From: Apoda limacodes
Taxonomy: Eukaryota > Arthropoda > Insecta > Lepidoptera > Limacodidae
Direction: 5' to 3'
Length of the DNA: 64,000 nucleotides
NCBI GenBank assembly: GCA_946406115.1
Contig: OX291553.1
Span: 5,895,001 to 5,959,000, forward strand
Each line of letters begins with the position of its first letter. The stretch's first letter is position 1. The notes below the pieces were generated by a model, which worked only from the letters and a program-made list of their open reading frames with translations, searched no databases and had not been told where the DNA came from. This document shows positions 1 through 11,434 of the stretch, in pieces. A program made the position numbers and the translations under genes.

Positions 1-3000
1 GTAATCCCACTTATGTCAAGTACTGCTTTAGACATAATCGACGAAGATAATCTTGGAAACAACAAAAATAAAATTATTATTAGTAGGGACTTTTTATTTA
101 TTAGTTAAATAACGTAGTTTTATAACGTAGTAAAAGAACCCCTCACTTGAGACAAATATAAATAATTAAACGACACAGCTTTTCACTGTCTCCTTTTGTC
201 CCAAAAACAAAACAAGAAAAAACGATGTAAACGTTTTTCTCCGAAGTATTTTTTCCTGGTGGACCTATATGAATATTAAACACTATTAATTATAGCAATT
301 CGTTACTAATCTGACGATTAATAAATAAATAAGGTTTTCTTACAATACAACCTTTTAATTGTTAAAACTAGAGACGAAAGAAAAAAAATAGTTATTAGCC
401 AAACGAGTCCGAAAATCTCATGTAAAACATGAATGTAACGCAGATAGTTGCATTTTTTTTGAATTTTGAAAAAAATATATAAATTATGTCTATTTATTTT
501 TTAAAAAAAAAAAACTTTTGCGTGAGGTGATCGTATACAGAACTATAAAAAATTGTATTATTTATCCCGTTGGGCGCCGCTTGTTAAGACTCAATTCCCC
601 AGGGGAAGATTAATGAAAAGATAGGTTCGTTAATACAATTTATTTTTAGTTTTATATACAATCACTATTTCACAAATAAACAATTTGAAAGTCTATAATT
701 CTATAATAAATTGCACTAAATTCAGTTTCCGAATTTATCTTTTTTGCCGTCTTTTTCCTATCTAGACGATGGTATCGTAATTTTCCCTTCGGGTCGACTG
801 TATTGTCGAAAATATCAATTAATCGTAATATGATGTAATATTCACCAATTTTCAGCAATCTATGCCATTACCATTCATTTCAGATTGAGAAATTAAAAAT
901 CAATATGGCGAAAAAAGCCAATCCGCAGAATCAATATAGCAATAATCACCTATCCAAATAAATGCACTTAGGTACCTGTTGGAGGGTTTATGGTAGAACC
1001 CACAACCTTGAGATATTTTATCGAGAAATTCAAACCTTCTCTTATTAAAGCTCGTGCGGTAAGTTCCTCTTGTAATTTACATCTCCTTAGTTCCTGTTTC
1101 TCGCAGAACTTGATGCACTCCAAAAAGATTAATTCCTATTTATTTTAGGTAAAAATTGCAAATTTTGTTTTTAACATCTATCTTCGAAAAAATCTCCAAA
1201 AGACTCACTTTGAATATTTTCGATCTGTCATCTTTTTAAAAATCAGATTTAAAAGACTGTTGACGTAAATGAGTATGGCATTCCATGCCTGTATGGATAT
1301 AGAATTTTACAATGATTTTGACATAACACGCAAAAGGGTAATTTAAAGCTAATTACTCACTACATATACAAAATAAAATACTTCACCCGCTACAAGATGT
1401 AGTGGATCAAAATGGTTCGTGTAAATAGTAATTACACAGTGGGCGCTTCTAAAAAAGTTGCATTGAAATTGGCTGAATCTTGAATCCTGCTGTTATAGAC
1501 AAGTGTGAATAGCGGCGTACAAAGGGTACTGATTATTTTGTACCTAATTTTATAGTACACATAATGAATGCCAAAGTTTGTAAGTTTGTATGTTTGTTAC
1601 TTCTTCATTCTTCACGCGACAACAACGGAACCGATTTGGTTGAAATTAGGAATGGTGATAGCTTATACCCATAATTAACACATAGGCTACATTCAGAAAT
1701 CCCTATAGCTACAGCTGTAGCCTACTACAGCAAACTTCGTAACAGTTAGGGTCGGCTCATACCGAGGCGCGACGCGACAAGACGCGACGTGAAGAGGTTG
1801 AGGCCTCTTCAAGCAGGGCTTGATATAACTTTATTATCCTTATATGGTTATTCGTCATAACGTTGTGACACATTTTTTTAAAAAGAAAAATTTGAAGAAC
1901 ATAACCCTTTGCTGTACCCAGTCTGTTGACCATGGCCATGTAATGCATGTTAAAACCTTAAAGTATGTTCCAAATATTGTATACTGTAGTGCTAAAATAT
2001 AAATAACTACACAAAATAAAATCCGTCCTTCTGTTCATGCGCAGCCAATGCGTTAAATGCGGACTGTAAGTGCCGCCAAATTTAAATTAGAGCGCATTCA
2101 TTTTTAGTTAACAGATAGATGGAATGCGCACATAGAGAGCCTAGAGAACATTTAATGCGTAAATATTAGAATTACTGAATTTCTTTTGCGAAAGCGATAT
2201 TGCTGATATTGTAAGAGTAGCCCATTGTTTACAAATAATTAACATTTATTATGAATTTTATACTCGTCCGTTTTGTAAGTTACAGGCATTTAATTATCAC
2301 TGGAACTACAGGACCTACGCCTAACTGCAGCGTCATCTGCCGGGCTGATTTGTGAATCTTAACCATCCAGGGCGCCACCCAAACGCATACAAAAAAAAAT
2401 CATTCAAATCGGTCCAACCGTTTAGAAGGTGAACAGTGACATACACGCGTAGAGTAGAATTATATATATATATATAAAGATATCCTGAGAAAATTGAAGG
2501 CTTTTGCCTACTTGGAGCTCTTAAAAAGTTAGGACCCTTCGGGTAAGGAAACAATAAGGGAGTTTAATTAATAAACTATAGATTATTTTACTCTTAATTT
2601 ACATGGGAAATGTAAAGAATATTTATAATATGTTATTTTAAAATTAAATTAAATTAATCAATAAAATTAAAATATTTTATTAGTTTTCTAAAAGACAATC
2701 TACTACAAAAAATATTTGAAAATATACTAAAATTGCCAATAAATTACAGTGTAACTATAATTGACCTGTACCAACATTAATTTTATAATATTTAAGGAAC
2801 AATTACCGCAATTTTCTATTACCAAAATTGATACTAAGTGCTTTGTGCAGCCATAACAAAATATTTCTATACAATGTTTACGAGATTCACAGTTGTTATA
2901 TATCACGAAGAACGGTAGTGTATTATATTCTCTTTGGAAAGTAGTAGCCGTGAATCAGTCGGGATAGGCATTGTCATTTTTTCAAGTGACATTTTGAAAT

Positions 3001-3090
3001 ATTTATTAATTAGATTTATGCGTTTTCTATTATTGTAAATTGATATTTTATTTCATCTGATATTGTAAGTTTTTATTTTTATTGTTCATT
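1..3090. other. AT-rich non-coding stretch with dispersed repeat fragments
   Basis: No coding sequence can be supported here; the open frames are short and low complexity. Two parts look like dispersed insect repeats: about 1,560-1,830, which includes a GC-richer tract of gacgcgac-type repeats, and about 2,290-2,560, which ends in a short (TA)n run. Their wording resembles short repeats I know from many lepidopteran genomes. The rest is poly-A, poly-T and simple AT-rich sequence. Confidence 0.6.
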
Positions 3091-3118
3091 TAGTTTACTA
3101 GTTAAATCATTACTATTT

Positions 3119-6085
3119 ATGTCATCTGTTGCCCCGTCATTCTCTCAACCCAATTTTCTTCACTGTCCACAATGCAATGATGGAAAACTATTTAAAGGTC
3201 AAAGAGGTTTGAAAATCCATACCTCTCGTTTTCATAAACATGGTTTTTCAAACTCTGCCATCCTCAGACGTTCAACAACCAGTATCAGATCCTCCCATCA
3301 TTCAGGACTCTGGTGACCCTATATTTGAAATCTATTTGTGCCAGTTATCCAAATCTACGCCTATTATCAAAGACATCCTAGGGGAGCCAGGATACAACTA
3401 GTAAAATCTTTATCTAAGGACATCAATAACTTTATTTGCTTAAATTCTGAATCGTGTTGGCAAAACTTATTTACTTTTGCATATAGAAATTTACATGCTG
3501 AAAAAAATCTTTAACTGCTCAAATAAAACAAAATGCGCTTATAAATAACACTCCTCCTAGCCTTCCAGCTTGTCTTCCACCAGTAATACATGATTCCAAT
3601 CATTTTTTTTAAACTATTGAAACAAAAGTGATGGAAAGTGATATAAAAAATGCTACCCGTATTCTTTTTTCAGAAGATTCTTTTTCTCCTTTTCTTACGC
3701 AAAAAGCATCCTCCCATCAACCTTACTTCTCAACTGCCAGACCTTCCTTCTCCTTCACATTGTTATTTCCAGGTAGATGATTTGGCCACTCTATCTGGTA
3801 TTTTGTCGTTCCCGAATGGTTCTACTGGCAGTATAGATGGGATTACGCCATTACCTAAAAGACCTTGTCAGTTTATCTGCTGGTGATGCTGGCGTAGGGC
3901 TTCTGAGTGATATTTCAAAATTTTGCAACTTATGTTATAAGGTAACGTCAACCCATCTTTTACACATTTACTCAATGGTGCCAAACTCTGTGCATTTATT
4001 AAAAAAGATGGAGGTATTCGCCCCATTGCTATTGGTCACACTTTCAGACGCTTAACATCAAAACTTGCATGTGAAGCTGCTGTACATTCCGTTCGCTTCT
4101 TTCTGTCAAAGAAAGATGTGGATGTATTACTTAAGGTAGTTGTTAAAAATGCCTTTAATACAATAAATAGAGGTACTCTCCTAAACGAAGTCCTTATCAA
4201 TGTTCCCGAAATTTATCCTTTTGTTTGGCAATGTAATTGTCATCCTTCAAAATTGATTTACGGCTGTCATACTTTATTATCCGCTACTGGCGTTCAGCAG
4301 AGTGATCCATTGGGCCCTGCTCTCTTCAGTTTATCTATACATCCCATAATTAGTAAATTAAAGTCTAAATTGAACCTATGGTATCTCGATGATGGGGTCA
4401 TTGGAGAGAAATTTGAAACAGTATGATGATTTAATCACTGTTTCCAACGAATTTAAAAATATTGTTTTAGAACTCAATTTCGCGAAAAGAGAAATTTTTA
4501 TTCCCGATCATGAATCCTAATCAACTAAAATTATATTATTCAAAAAATTTCTGATGTGGCTCCTAACATTGTTAATGTTCAAAAAGACAATATTTGTTTT
4601 CTAGGTTCCCGTTTATTTTCTGATGGCATTAATTCAATTTAAGATTTTAATTTACAAGAGTTTGAAAGACATTCTTTTGAGTTAAACGAATTAAATAGCC
4701 ATAATGGTTATTCTATTTTAAAATGTTCACTTTTTGTTCCGAAATTTACCTATTTACTCCGCTCTACGCCAGTTTGGCTCTTTACAGATTTTCTTAAAAA
4801 AATGGATGACAGTCTTAAAAAAACTTTTGAACAGGTTTTTAATCTATCGTTATCGAACTCTTCATGGTCACAAGTGTTTTTTTTTTTCTGAAATGACATT
4901 GCAGTTGGCTGTTGCAGCCATTACTGCTTCACCGGACTTTATTTGGGCGAGTCTCTGAAGGAGCCTCAGCCCGTATAGCGCCAAACGCTCAAGAGCTCCC
5001 CGCGGGGGGTTGTCGCTCTCGGGGGCGTCCCTTGGACCAGCGTGAGTCTCGAACTCAAAGGTGAGTCACCGCCAGGAGGGGAGTTCCCCGTTGGAGGGGA
5101 GTTCCCAGTTGTCACAAGCGGCTAAACCTATTAGTTTTGGAGGCATTGGTATACGCAAAATCTCAAATGTTGCTCTTCCAGCTTTCTTGTCTTCTGTATA
5201 CAGTTCTATAGATCTTTGCAAAGGTATCTTACACGACACACAAATTGATTTAATAGGAGCAACAGAAATGTTTTGAGTGTTGGAAGAGTCTTTGTCCTAG
5301 TCAAATTATTACATAAGAAAAAACTATACATAAACTCTGGGATACTCCTCTAGTTCAATTAAATTTTAGAAACCTTGTTCAAAATGCAATAAGTGATCAA
5401 GACAAAACCCGCATTTTGGCGGTTTCAGAAAAAGAATCCGGACCAAGGCTCTATGTTGTACCGTCAAAAAATTTAGGAACTCTTTTAGACTATTGAAAGT
5501 TTCCGAATAGCCCTTGGCATTAGAATCGGGGCAACAATTTGTCAAGCAAGACACCTTTGGTCTCCACGGTCTTTCATGTTAAAAGTGGTGGTAGATTTAC
5601 TCGACATCAATCACTCAATGATATTATAAAGAGATCTCTTGCCACCATTACCGTTCCCTCTCTTTTAGAGCCTAGTGGAATAAATCGTAACGATTGCAAG
5701 AGACCAGATGGTTTATCTTTAATACCTTGGGAGAGAGGCCGTGCATTCAATGGGACGCAACATGTGTTGACTCCTTAGCCCACTCTGATGTTTCTAAAAC
5801 TTCAATAAACGCAGGTGCTGCTGCACTTTTAGCTGAATCTAAGAAAAAAAATACAATTCACTTCTTCAAAATTATATATTTCTACCATTTGCTGTGGAGA
5901 CCCTAGGCCCCTGGGGTCCTAGCGCTAAGGAATTTTAAAAATAATAACACCTAGATTGGTTGGCGCCAGCGGTGACAAGAGGGCTGGCTGCTATTTCACT
6001 CAGAGGATTAGTATTGCTATCCAAAGAAGAAATACAGCCAGTGTTCTGGGTACGATGCCACTCGGGCCTAGTTTATATAATTAAT
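3119..6085 (+). pseudogene. Decayed non-LTR retrotransposon (LINE) with N-terminal C2H2 finger and reverse transcriptase
   Basis: A broken LINE polyprotein is spread over all three plus frames. The ORF at 3,119 begins with a C2H2-like finger (C-P-Q-C ... H-T-S-R-F-H). Reverse transcriptase signatures follow between about 3,820 and 4,430: an RPIAIG-type motif, FNTINRG, the GVQQSDPLGPALFS block, and WYLDDG as the catalytic YxDD-type box. The C-terminal part continues at about 5,110-6,080 with RPDGLSLIPW and later [17 protein letters not shown]. Many frameshifts and stops make it non-functional. The reading is interrupted at 4,875-5,110 by a nested antisense insertion. Assignment to a LINE is firm from the RT motifs; I cannot name the clade with certainty. 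Confidence 0.85.
4875..5110 (-). mobile_element. Nested, 5'-truncated antisense LINE 3' fragment
   Basis: Read on the minus strand, this fragment matches the last coding bases and 3' untranslated region of the LINE at 12,870-13,096 (shared text includes cagttggctgttgcagcc and gtgagtcaccgccaggagg). It ends in an A-rich tail, seen as the T run at about 4,877-4,887. The 8-bp sequence gtcacaag lies directly outside both ends (4,867-4,874 and 5,111-5,118), as expected of a target-site duplication. It therefore inserted by target-primed reverse transcription into the older LINE, and the host LINE frame resumes on the far side. Confidence 0.88.
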
Positions 6086-6089
6086 TAAT

Positions 6090-6749
6090 ATTTATTTTGT
6101 AATTTATTTTTATAATAGTTTAAATTTAGTTTTTAAATATTTTGTTTAGGTTTTAAATTTATTTGTATGATTTAGATTAGTTTAGAATTATACTGTTTTA
6201 GTTCAATTTTATGTTATTTAAGAAACTTTACAAGATAATAAATATATTCATAGAAACCAAAAATCATTGTAAGTACATTATAAGTGTTTTTCTTAAGACC
6301 TATTAAGTCTGTCATTGTAATTGGATTACCTTTATTACTGATTGTATTACTTTTGTTACGGAAATTAATTAATGTCGTAGTTCATAAAATATATGATAAA
6401 TACTACTTTTTCTTTTGATATTTACATCCAACTGTTATGTTTTTTTTTTATTTAAACATTGCGGAAGTCCGGAGCAAAGGTTTATGTTCTCTTGATACAA
6501 TGTGTCACAGGGGTCATCAACTTTATCAACCTGAAAATAGTGTTGTGTATGTAAGTGACGTTTGGTGAAAAATGTGTATTGTCGTCTCAGTTTTCGCTTT
6601 ACTAAACTTTGGGATGGAAAATAAAGGTACCTATAGACTTAGACAGAAAAACATTTGTTGTTTAAATTTAATAATTATTTTGAAAACTTAGTTTGCAACT
6701 CAAATATAGCGAGCAAATTAGTATAATAACTTGTGAAAAGTGATTTTTT
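6090..6749. other. AT-rich spacer, no gene seen
   Basis: Very AT-rich sequence between the decayed LINE and the satellite array. I see no coding frame with recognisable motifs. The last bases lead into the satellite through a unique-looking segment (frame tcatcaacc...gttccgtaccc) that recurs once inside the array. Confidence 0.5.
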
Positions 6750-6750
6750 A

Positions 6751-9125
6751 TCATCAACCTTTTTTAGTGTTCCGTACCCAAGTGGAACCCTGCCTATCGA
6801 TCTTAGACTAGCAGTTTCCTTGCAGAAATGATAGATCTCATCAAGATCTTTATTTCCGATGACAGCTGTCAAACCAGAAAGAGCTATATCTCCCTAACTA
6901 TTGATCTTAGACTAGCAGATTCCTTGCAGAAATGATAGATCTCATCAAGTTCTTTATTTTGATGACAGCTGTCAAAATAGAATGAGCCATATCTCCCTAA
7001 CTATCGATCTTAGACTAGCAGTTCCCTTGCAGAAATGATAGATCTCATCAAGGTCTTTATTTTCGATGACAGCTGTCAAACTAGAAAGAGCCATATCTTC
7101 CTAACTATCGATCTTAGACTAGCAGTTTCCTTGCAGAAATGATAGATCTCATCAAGTTCTTTATTTTGATGACAGCTGTCAAACTAGAAAGAGCCATATC
7201 TTCATAACTATCGATCTTAGACTAGCAGTTTCCTTATCATCAACCTTTTTTAGTGTTCCGTACCCAAGTGGAACCCTGCCTATCGATCTTAGACTAGCAG
7301 TTTCCTTGCAGAAATGATAGATCTCATCAAGATCTTTATTTCCAATGACAGCTGTCAAACCAGAAAGAGCTATATCTCCCTAACTATTGATCTTAGACTA
7401 GCAGATTCCTTGCAGAAATGATAGATCTCATCAAGTTCTTTATTTTGATGACAGCTGTCAAAATAGAATGAGCCATATCTCCCTAACTATCGATCTTAGA
7501 CTAGCAGTTCCCTTGCAGAAATGATAGATCTCATCAAGGTCTTTATTTTCGATGACAGCTGTCAAACTAGAAAGAGCCATATCTCCCTAACTATTGATCT
7601 TAGACTAGCAGTTTCCTTGCAGAAATGATAGATCTCATCAAGTTCTTTATTTTTGATGACAGCTGTCAAACTAGAAAGAGCCATATCTTCCTAACTATCG
7701 ATCTTAGGCTAGCAGTTTCCTTGCAGAACTGATAGATCACATCAAGATCTTCATTTTAGATGACAGCTGTCAAACTAGAAAGAGCTATATCTCCCTCACT
7801 ATTGATCTTAGACTAGCAGTTTCCTTGCAGAAATGATAGATCTCATCAAGTTCTTTATTTTGATGACAGCTGTCAAACTAGAAAGAGCCATATCTTCCTA
7901 ACTATCGATCTTAGACTAGCAGTTTCCTTGCAGAACTGATAGATCACATCAAGATCTTCATTTTAGATGACAGCTGTCAAACTAGAAAGAGCTATATCTC
8001 CCTAACTTTCGATCTTAGACTAGCAGTTCCCTTGCAGAAATGATAGATCTCATCAAGGTCTTTATTTTCGATGACAGCTGTCAAACTAGAAAGAGCCATA
8101 TCTCCCTAACTATCGATCTAAGACTAGCAGTTTCCTTGCAGAAATGATAGATCACATCAAGATCTTCATTTTAGATGACAGCTGTCAAACTAGAAAAGGC
8201 TTCATCTCTGTAACTATTCATCTTAGACTAGCAGTTTCCTTGCAGAAATGATAGATCTCATCAAGTTCTTTATTTTTGATGACAGCTGTCAAACTAGAAA
8301 AGGCTTCATCTCTGTAACTATTCATCTTAGACTAGAAGTTTCCTAGCAGAAATGAAAGATCTCATCAAGGTCTTTATTTTCGATGACAGCTGTCAAACTA
8401 GAAAGAGCCATATCTCCTTAACTATCGATCTTAGACTAGCAGTTTCCTTGCAGAAATGATAGATCTCATCAAGATCTTTATTTTTGATGACAGCTGTCGA
8501 ACTAGAAAGAGCTATATCTCCCTCACTATTGATCTTAGACTAGCAGTTTCCTTGCAGAAATGATAGATCTCATCAAGTTCTTTATTTTTGATGACAGCTG
8601 TCAAACTAGAAAAGGCTTCATCTCTGTAACTATTCATCTTAGACTAGAAATTTCCTTACAGAAATGAAAGATCTCATCAAGGTCTTTATTTTCGATGACA
8701 GCTGTCAAACTAGATAGAGCCATATCTCCCTAACTATTGATTTTAGATTAGCAGTTTCTTTGCAGAAATGATTGATGTCATCAAGATCTTCATTTTAGAT
8801 GACAGCTGTCAAACTAGAAAAGGCTTCATCTCTGTAACTATTCATCTTAGACTAGAAGTTTCCTTGCAGAAATGAAAGATCTCATCAAGGTCTTTATCTT
8901 CGATGACAGCTGTCAAACTAGAAAGAGCCATATCTCCTTTACTATCGATCTTAGACTAGCAGTTTCCTTGCAGAAATGATAGATCTCATCAAGATCTTTA
9001 TTTTTGATGACAGCTGTCGAACTAGAAAGAGCTATATCTCCCTCACTATTGATCTTAGACTAGCAGTTTCCTTGCAGAAATGATAGATCTCATCAAGTTC
9101 TTTATTTTGATGACAGCTGTTATAG
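6751..9125 (+). repeat. Satellite array, 103-105 bp monomer
   Basis: About 22 head-to-tail monomers. Each contains cttagactagcag, ttgcagaaatgatagatct, the palindrome gacagctgtc and a variant of gagccatatctccctaac. Spacing of gacagctgtc at 6,861, 6,964, 7,068 and 7,171 gives the period. A larger block is duplicated: the segment tcatcaacc...tgcctatcgatc occurs at 6,751 and again at 7,237, an offset of 486 bp that carries several monomers with it. Variant monomers (aggcttcatctctg type) are interspersed from about 8,190. No ORF is credible. Confidence 0.95.
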
Positions 9126-9560
9126 TTGATGATAGTTGTATTTTGATGATAGTTAGGGAGATATAGCTCTTTATAGTTTGACAGCTGTCATTGAAAATAA
9201 AGATCTTGATGAGATCTATCATTTTTGCAAGGAAACTGCAAGTCTAAAATCAATAGTTAGGGAGATATAGCTCTTTATAGTTTGACAGCTGTCATCAAAA
9301 ATAAAGATCGTGATGAGATCTATCATTTCTGCAAGGAAACTGCTCGTCTAAGATCAATAGTAAGGGATATATAGCTCTTTCTAGTGTGACAGCTGTCATC
9401 AAAAATAAAGAGCTTGAGATCTATTATTTCTGTTAAGAAACTGCTAGCCTAAGATGAATAGTTACAGAGATGAAGCCTGTTCTAGTTGTACAGCTTTCAT
9501 CTAAAATGAAGATCTTGATGAAATCGATCATTTTTCTAATTTGACAGCTGTAAACTAAAA
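9126..9560 (-). repeat. Inverted portion of the satellite array
   Basis: The same monomer continues here in the opposite orientation (gatcttgatgagatctatcatt, then gcaaggaaactgc), with roughly four more diverged units. The switch lies at about 9,120-9,160, where short duplicated pieces (gatgatagttgtattttgatgatagtt) mark the junction. The array therefore holds a head-to-head boundary. Confidence 0.88.
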
Positions 9561-11196
9561 CGACTATAAACGCTCGACATATCCCACCGACCGCACTAGT
9601 TGTGCCGTTCAGTTGGTCGGTGGGGAAAAACTATCTTTTCGTCGTCAATCCATCGAAATACAAACACACGTCAATCTTCTTAGATCGTACGGAACTCCTC
9701 TTCGCACTTGGCCGGTTTCTTTTTGTATTTTTTTCCTCGATTGTACTATAAAACATTTGAACGGTGCCATGGTAATGCTAGCATTTGTAAACAGCACTAC
9801 CAGTAGTGCGGCTGGTAGTGCTATCTGCAATAAACGGTTTCATCCATATAATACGTCACGGAAATTTCCGTAATTTAAGGTTCGCGTTTAGGTAGTCGCG
9901 CACACAGGGCGGGCAGAATGATCTTGTGTTCCATAACGCTGATAAAATAGTCGGGTTTGAAACAGAGATATGTATCCGTAGTTAGTCTATTTAAGAACAC
10001 TGGTTCAATACGTAGTATTATATTCTCTATTATTATAATAGACTCTTACTAGTCTTAAAACACTATTTTACTGTATATTTATTTTGCACATTATTTATTT
10101 ACTCACGCTACTGTCACATTGCTATCGTCACGTCGCATTGTTTTTTTTTCTATTTGACAGTTTAAATCCTTATGGCGATTATCTACTTCAATGGAATTTG
10201 TTCTGATGACCGTTACCAACACCATTGGCAATGTTATGAAATTGACTTGAAAACTAATAACGTAGAAGTAAGGCAATTGTCTAGCCAGTGACAGTGTGAT
10301 TCGTGAGGGTGGCGGAAATTGCATGGGGCAATCAGTTTGATATTGCCCATAGATTGAAATCAAACAACTACTACTGACTACTACGGGGCCTAACGGGGTA
10401 ATTTAAGGCGACGTCTACGCGAATTATCGGGATAATTTTAACGCGATTTTATTTGTTTTTTTTTTGGATGAAAAAAATGATCATGTTAAGAACATAAAAT
10501 ATATTCACTACCCTAATCTATATTCCTGATACTTCGTTTCAGTTCAGGCACATAATATCCTAACACTCTATATAATCTAACACGCTTTTTGTTTAAATTA
10601 ACTTTATTTCGAATTCTATGAAAACGAAGTCGTGGGCAGAATTTCTTAATATGAATGACAAGTTCACTAATAACAACTTTCGAATTAAAAAAAAAACAAA
10701 ATTTATTAATTTATTTTTCTGCACACTATATTTTGAAAAGCCTAGCGGCCAGGTGTTCATGGGCGCCGGCAGAAATTAGTTTTCTTACAATCTTCGCCGT
10801 ATTATGATTGTTAATAAAAAATTGAAATTTTTTGTCGGAAACATATCAAGCCCGGTTTATTTTATGTTCGAGACGTTTACAAATTTCTGACTATTATTAG
10901 ACTATAATATATCTGAATATTTCAAATTCATAAATTTATTTTATAGGTACCCAGTCCTCACGGCTCACACGTATTTGTTCGCGACGATCGAAATTTAAAA
11001 ATTCTAAGTTGGTGGGCCAGGAGTACCGGGATCGATATTAATCGATTTCCATTACTTCTCTGAACGCACCCTTAAAAGTGCCGCTACTCCACACGAGATA
11101 GCACCAGCATAAATGGGATGAGCTTAACAGAGAAAGCGCAATACAGTTTCAAAGCAGTGTGAAAGAGACCGACTCTTGACAAAGACTATCGCGAAT
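9561..11196. other. Non-coding region
   Basis: No gene is supported. A perfect 10-bp inverted repeat (cccaccgacc at 9,583-9,592 and ggtcggtggg at 9,615-9,624, 22-base loop) stands just past the satellite. The remainder is AT-rich with scattered short repeats. The segment from about 10,950 to 11,190 is more GC-balanced and leads into the promoter-like region. Confidence 0.5.
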
Positions 11197-11308
11197 GAAC
11201 TAGAAAGTTCATAAATGTGAAAGAGACATAGATTATAGATGACAGAGACAGAGCTACGTTCGAGAACGTTTGGGAATCTGGAACCTTCCTTACATTTTGA
11301 TATATAAG
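11197..11308 (+). promoter_or_regulatory. Heat-shock-element cluster with TATA box
   Basis: Heat shock factor binds alternating GAA and TTC pentamers. At 11,260-11,277 the series TTC-GAA-TTT-GAA occurs with exact 2-base spacing, followed by GAA-cc-TTC at 11,282-11,289. A further GAA-ag-TTC is at 11,203-11,210 with another GAA just before it. A TATA box (atatataa) lies at 11,301-11,308, about a dozen bases beyond the last element, and GC-richer leader-like sequence follows. This arrangement resembles insect hsp promoters. No heat-shock coding sequence is visible downstream; a LINE follows. It could also belong to an LTR or be chance, so function is inference. Confidence 0.45.
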
Positions 11309-11434
11309 GGGGCTAGGTCGCGTTCCGAGTCCGGATTCCCGATTCGACTTTCGTGGTGTGCGGTCGTGTTCTAGAGCGTCAAGTGCTCTCAGTGTGCTCC
11401 GTGCAGTGGTGAATCAGCTGGTGCGCATTCCTGT

